Positions 60,964 through 64,000 of a stretch of DNA of 64,000 nt are shown here, piece after piece; the first letter of the stretch is position 1, and every line of letters starts with the position of its first letter. Made by a program: the position numbers and the translations under genes. The notes beneath the pieces are model-generated. The model searched no databases, was not told the origin of the DNA, and saw nothing but the letters and a program-made list of their open reading frames with translations. This DNA comes from Gaiellasilicea sp963749515. Its GTDB lineage: Bacteria; Actinomycetota; Thermoleophilia; Gaiellales; Gaiellaceae. The stretch is taken from the NCBI GenBank assembly GCA_963749515.1, contig CAVVMR010000013.1, positions 5,654 to 69,653 of the forward strand. The letters are read 5' to 3'.

Positions 60964-61463
60964 GCACCACGGAACAGAGCACATTGACCACGACCCAGGT
61001 CTACCGGATCTACATCCGGGCGACCCCGGAGGCGATCTGGGACGCGATCACGAAACCCGAGTGGAACGAGAAGTACGGCTATCCCGGCCGGGGCGAGTTT
61101 GACCTGCAGCCCGGCGGCAAGTACCTCGCGACCGCGGACGAGCAGGCGCAGGCGATGGGCATGCCGGCGGAGCTCGTCGACGGCGAGGTGATCGAGGTCG
61201 ATCCGCCACGGAAGCTCGTCCAGACGTGGCATGCGCTCTGGCCGGAGCTCGTCGACGAGGCGCCGACGCGCGTCACCTGGGAGATAGACAGCGAGGTCGA
61301 GGGCATCTCACGCCTCACGGTCACCCACGAGCTCGAGGGCGCGCCGAAGCACGCGGTGCAGGTCGCCAGCGTGGCGCCGCTCGCCGAGGGTGGCGGTGGC
61401 TGGGTGTGGATCCTCAGCGACCTCAAGACGCTGCTCGAGACCGGGAAGTCGTCTCACAGCTAG
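60960..61463 (+). CDS. SRPBCC (AHSA1-like) domain protein
   Basis: This 167-residue protein has VYRIYIRATPEAIWDAITKPEWNEKYGYPG and a C-terminal helix GGWVWILSDLKTLLETG, typical of AHSA1-type START-like proteins encoded beside ArsR regulators. The hydrophobic cavity probably binds a small ligand, but none is known. ATG 60960 overlaps the ArsR stop (ATGA), and a strong terminator follows. Confidence 0.9.
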   Translation: MSTTEQSTLTTTQVYRIYIRATPEAIWDAITKPEWNEKYGYPGRGEFDLQPGGKYLATADEQAQAMGMPAELVDGEVIEVDPPRKLVQTWHALWPELVDEAPTRVTWEIDSEVEGISRLTVTHELEGAPKHAVQVASVAPLAEGGGGWVWILSDLKTLLETGKSSHS

Positions 61464-61471
61464 GACGTCGT

Positions 61472-61503
61472 GGCGGAGACCCTGCGCGTGCAGGGTCTCC
61501 GCC
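61472..61503. terminator. Strong bidirectional terminator hairpin
   Basis: GGCGGAGACCCTGC (61472-61485) pairs perfectly over 14 bases with GCAGGGTCTCCGCC (61490-61503), loop GCGT. It separates the SRPBCC gene from the convergent carbonic anhydrase gene (stop 61509). Confidence 0.75.
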
Positions 61504-61508
61504 CGGGC

Positions 61509-62087
61509 TCACCTCGCCCGGCCGGCGGCTGTCGCGTCCGGCACCTCGATGAGCCTTCCCGTCTTCACGTCGTAGACGTATCCGTAGACGGGGATCCGGG
61601 CGGGCACCAGAGGATGAGCTCGGATCCGCGTCACATCGTCGACGACGCTCTGATCCCGGTCGGAGATCGTGAGCCAGTCGATGTACCGCGCCTCGCTCGA
61701 GCCCGGGCCGCTGCCGACGTCGCGAAACCCGTCAGAGCCGAGCTCGGCAGTCTCGAGGCTCTGTCCGAGTATCTCCCGCATCCGATCGTCGTCGAAGAAC
61801 TCCATGCCGCACTCGGTGTGGTGGATGACGAACCACTCCTGCGTACCGAGCAGCTTGTACGAGATCACGAGCGAGCGAATCGCGTCGTCGCTGGCGCGGC
61901 CGCCGGCGTTGCGGATGACGTGCGCGTCTCCCTCGCTCAGGCCCGCGTACTTGGCGGGATCGAGCCGCGCGTCCATGCAGGTGAGGATCGCGAACCGGCG
62001 CGCAGGTGGCAGAGCGAGCTCGCCCGTGGCTCCGAATGATGCGGCGTACTTCTCGTTGGCGGACAGGACCTCGGCGAGAACCGACAT
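61509..62087 (-). CDS. Beta-class carbonic anhydrase
   Basis: This 192-residue protein has the zinc and catalytic residues CMDAR (Cys, Asp, Arg), GDAHVIRNAGGRASDDAIRSL and HHTECGM (His, Cys). These are the pattern of the small beta-CA group seen in Mycobacterium (Rv1284-like). It hydrates CO2 to bicarbonate. ATG 62087 follows AAGGGAG. On the minus strand TGACAG...TAAAGT with an 18-base spacer (-10 at 62121-62116) is a likely promoter. Confidence 0.92.
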   Translation of the reverse strand: MSVLAEVLSANEKYAASFGATGELALPPARRFAILTCMDARLDPAKYAGLSEGDAHVIRNAGGRASDDAIRSLVISYKLLGTQEWFVIHHTECGMEFFDDDRMREILGQSLETAELGSDGFRDVGSGPGSSEARYIDWLTISDRDQSVVDDVTRIRAHPLVPARIPVYGYVYDVKTGRLIEVPDATAAGRAR

Positions 62088-62227
62088 TCCCAGACTCCCT
62101 TCTGTTGACGTACAGCACTTTACTTGTGAAAGTCTTATCGCTGTCATTAGCTCGGAGCTCTAGCCCGCACCTCGTCTTGTAGCCTCGAGTGGTCGAGCGT
62201 TCGTTCGGACAAGGAGGGAGGCGTTCC

Positions 62228-62608
62228 ATGATCGAGGTGCAGCGAGTGGACTACATTCGTGTGCCGGTGACGGACATGGAGCAGGCGAACCACTTCTACG
62301 GCGACGTGTTGGGGCTCGAGAGGAATCCGAACTCGCCGTCCAAGGACTGGGTCGAGTACGAGGCAGGAAACGTCACGCTTGCCGTGATGACCCCGCACAC
62401 CCACGACTACGAATTCACACCGTTGCCGCCCGGAACGCTCGCGCTGCGCGTCCCCGACGTCGCCGCGGCGAAGGCGAAGCTCGAGGCCGCCGGCGTGCAG
62501 GTCAACGAGATGTGGGACTCGGGCAAGTGTCATGGAGCGGGGCTCCGCGATCCGGCCGGCAACCCCATCCTCCTGCACCATCGCTACGCGCCCTACGGGC
62601 CGCGCTGA
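62228..62608 (+). CDS. VOC-family (glyoxalase-like) protein
   Basis: This 126-residue protein has two VOC modules (VDYIRVPVTDMEQANHFYGDVLGLERN and GTLALRVPDVAAAKAKLEAAGVQ), ending GLRDPAGNPILLHHRYAP. His and Glu positions could bind a metal. AAGGAGGGAGG precedes ATG 62228. It stands alone; the substrate is unknown. Confidence 0.87.
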   Translation: MIEVQRVDYIRVPVTDMEQANHFYGDVLGLERNPNSPSKDWVEYEAGNVTLAVMTPHTHDYEFTPLPPGTLALRVPDVAAAKAKLEAAGVQVNEMWDSGKCHGAGLRDPAGNPILLHHRYAPYGPR

Positions 62609-62791
62609 CGCACTCCGGAGCTAGCCCTCCTGCTCTAGAAGTGCTCTAAGCGGGCTAGTCCGCCCGCAGCGCAGGCACCCCGGAAGCGGTCGGCATCCTT
62701 CGCGTCAGGCCGACACTCAAGCCCGACAAGTGGCTCCCCGGGTCGACCCGCAGCGGCATGGCCCGCATCGCGACCGCGCGACGTTCCTGCT
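62609..62791. other. Intergenic stretch with hairpin and short direct repeat
   Basis: No gene is evident. GCGGGC/GCCCGC (around 62650-62668) could be a weak terminator for the VOC gene. The 11-mer TCCTGCTCTAG occurs at 62628 and again at 62785, the second copy reaching the stop codon of the methyltransferase gene. I see no other structure here. Confidence 0.35.
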
Positions 62792-63616
62792 CTAGCGTCG
62801 GTCACCAACGGCGAGGAGATACTCCTGCTCGAACCGCGCGGCGTCGTCGGTTCCGCGGTTCCACTCGTCGCAGAACGCGTCCAGCGCCTCGTCGAACTCT
62901 CCCTCGCGACCCGTCTGGGCGGCGTTCGCTCGGGTGGCGATCGTGGGTCCGTAGAACGCCTTGAAGTTCTCGCCGTAGTCGCGCGGCTGCTCGAACGCGG
63001 TGATCTCGAGCACGTCCCGCTCGAGTGTTCGCCATACGACCCGATCGCCCATGAGCTCGCGCAGGTGGTCCTCGCTGCCCCAGAGCGGCGGCGGCTGCGC
63101 ACCGGGCGGCGGAGGCGCTGCGAACGGCCCCATCGTCCGGAAGAGCGCGCCGAGCATGCCCTCTGGCGTCCAGCTCAGGAGGCCGATCGTCCCGCCCGGG
63201 CGACACACGCGTACGAGCTGGTCGGCTACCGCCTCGTGCCGCGGCGCGAACATTGCCCCGATCGACGACATCACGACGTCGAACGACTCATCGTCGAACG
63301 GCAAGTTCTCCGCGTCGGCCTCCACCCACTCGAGCTCGACGCCGGCGGCCTCTGCCCGCTCCCGGCCGGCGACGAAAAGCTCTGGCGTCAGGTCACTGGC
63401 CACGACGTCCGCCCCCCGTTGCGCCGCCGGAATCGACGCGTTACCGGTACCTGCGGCCACGTCGAGGACGCGCATCCCCGGCCCGATCCGGCACGCCTCG
63501 ACCAGGCGCGGCCCGAGCGGAAGGAGGAACCTCTCCACCATCGACCCGTAATCGCCGGACGCCCACATAGAGCGATGGCGACTCTTCAGCTCGGCGTCAG
63601 AAACGGGAGTCGACAC
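62792..63616 (-). CDS. Class I SAM-dependent methyltransferase (UbiE-like)
   Basis: This 274-residue protein has RVLDVAAGTGNASIPAAQRGADVVASD (motif I and acidic end), ADAENLPFDDESFDVVMSSIGAMFAPR and VCRPGGTIGLLSWTPEG. This fold is common for small-molecule or quinone methyltransferases. The substrate is unknown. GTG 63616 follows AAAGGACAG. It is a distant paralogue of the methyltransferase at 5137. Confidence 0.88.
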   Translation of the reverse strand: MSTPVSDAELKSRHRSMWASGDYGSMVERFLLPLGPRLVEACRIGPGMRVLDVAAGTGNASIPAAQRGADVVASDLTPELFVAGRERAEAAGVELEWVEADAENLPFDDESFDVVMSSIGAMFAPRHEAVADQLVRVCRPGGTIGLLSWTPEGMLGALFRTMGPFAAPPPPGAQPPPLWGSEDHLRELMGDRVVWRTLERDVLEITAFEQPRDYGENFKAFYGPTIATRANAAQTGREGEFDEALDAFCDEWNRGTDDAARFEQEYLLAVGDRR

Positions 63617-63800
63617 ATCTGTCCTTTCGTCGATGTCCGGACAAGCCTACGCGTCCACCGAGAGCCGCGTCACGTGGGAGTCGATGTCCCATCCGCCAGC
63701 CGAGCATTGCGTATCTCGCCCGGGCCAGCGTGCGGGAATGTCACCTGAGCGGCGATCTTTGCGCAGCGCAGCGATGGCCTGCCGTGTAACACTCGTTGCG

Positions 63801-63956
63801 ATGAGATCGACAAGGCCACAGAAGCTGATCGCCCTTGGAATCATCGTGCTCGCACTGCTGTTGCTGACGCCACTCGCGGACTTTGTTGTTGGGCTTGCGT
63901 TATTCGGTGCCGCCGCGTGGCTCGTTGTTAGGTTCTATCCGCGCCGTCACGCTTGA
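63801..63956 (+). CDS. Small two-helix membrane protein, 51 residues
   Basis: MRSTRPQKLIALG leads into two hydrophobic segments (IIVLALLLLTPLADFVVGLALFGAAAWLVVRF) and a basic tail. ATG 63801 is seven to eight bases after TAACACT (63787-63793), the leaderless arrangement common here. The start and end both fit a real gene. The function is unknown. Nothing is seen in the remaining 44 bases of the window. Confidence 0.55.
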   Translation: MRSTRPQKLIALGIIVLALLLLTPLADFVVGLALFGAAAWLVVRFYPRRHA

Positions 63957-64000
63957 TATTTCTACTCCGCTCGGCGCAGTCGCTCGCCTGGGCCAGCGTT

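Noticed and set aside
62628..62795. Eleven-base direct repeat as the footprint of a small mobile element
   Set aside because: The segment between has no inverted terminal repeats or transposase remnant, and an 11-base match over this distance can arise by chance.

Overview
The window is very GC-rich and gene-dense. It reads as a chromosomal segment of an actinobacterium. Supporting marks are whiA, a HemQ-type coproheme decarboxylase, many LLM/F420-style flavin oxidoreductases, GTG/TTG starts, and genes that begin 6-8 bases after a TANNNT -10 box (leaderless transcription). A deep-branching class such as Thermoleophilia is my best guess, but that is inference. No insertion sequence, prophage, CRISPR array or rRNA was seen. 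One tRNA (Leu-CAG) is present.

Region 1 (1-20898, + strand) is one long run of about 24 genes, most joined by 4-base NTGA overlaps. It encodes a three-subunit molybdenum hydroxylase plus CoxG-like protein, two LLM flavin monooxygenase-like enzymes, a rhodanese, a methyltransferase, M20 and two M24 'pita-bread' hydrolase-like proteins, a peroxiredoxin, a fumarylacetoacetase-fold enzyme, a metallo-beta-lactamase-fold hydrolase, an isopropylmalate-synthase-like enzyme, a Rid protein, two ketopantoate-reductase-like enzymes and a complete branched-chain-amino-acid-type ABC importer. Together these look like an uptake and catabolic system for an unidentified, probably N-containing, organic compound. 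Two nearly identical palindromes sit in the only sizeable gap before the first M24 gene and are operator candidates. An adenine deaminase follows at 21089.

Region 2 (20.9-31 kb) is mixed: a secreted copper-monooxygenase-like protein with a C-terminal cupredoxin domain, a CHRD-domain protein and a subtilase in one minus-strand operon, tRNA-Leu, an acyl-ACP thioesterase, an Rsm22-like methyltransferase, a peroxiredoxin and small membrane proteins.

Region 3 (30.7-37.9 kb) is an ECF sigma/membrane-partner pair followed by a Bat-type cluster (MoxR ATPase, DUF58, a frameshifted BatD-like protein, two VWA proteins). Convergent to it is a three-gene minus-strand operon: a glycosidase-like lipoprotein, hemQ, and a thioredoxin-fold lipoprotein whose first active-site cysteine codon is TGA. 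That last gene is a strong selenoprotein candidate with a SECIS-like hairpin.

Region 4 (40-53.4 kb) is housekeeping: uvrC, pruA, ogt, whiA, an M32 carboxypeptidase and a glycolytic operon gap-VOC-pgk-tpiA-gpmI ending near a second sigma factor. A 316-base gap after whiA holds four stable hairpins and may encode a structured RNA.

Region 5 (53.4-64 kb) holds a ferritin-like protein, a phosphoesterase, a DUF3467 protein, argS with a degenerate HIGH motif, an SPFH protein, glpX and class I aldolase (gluconeogenesis/glycolysis), an orphan NarL-type regulator, an ArsR-SRPBCC operon with operator and promoter readable in the sequence, a beta-carbonic anhydrase, a VOC protein, a methyltransferase and a small membrane protein.
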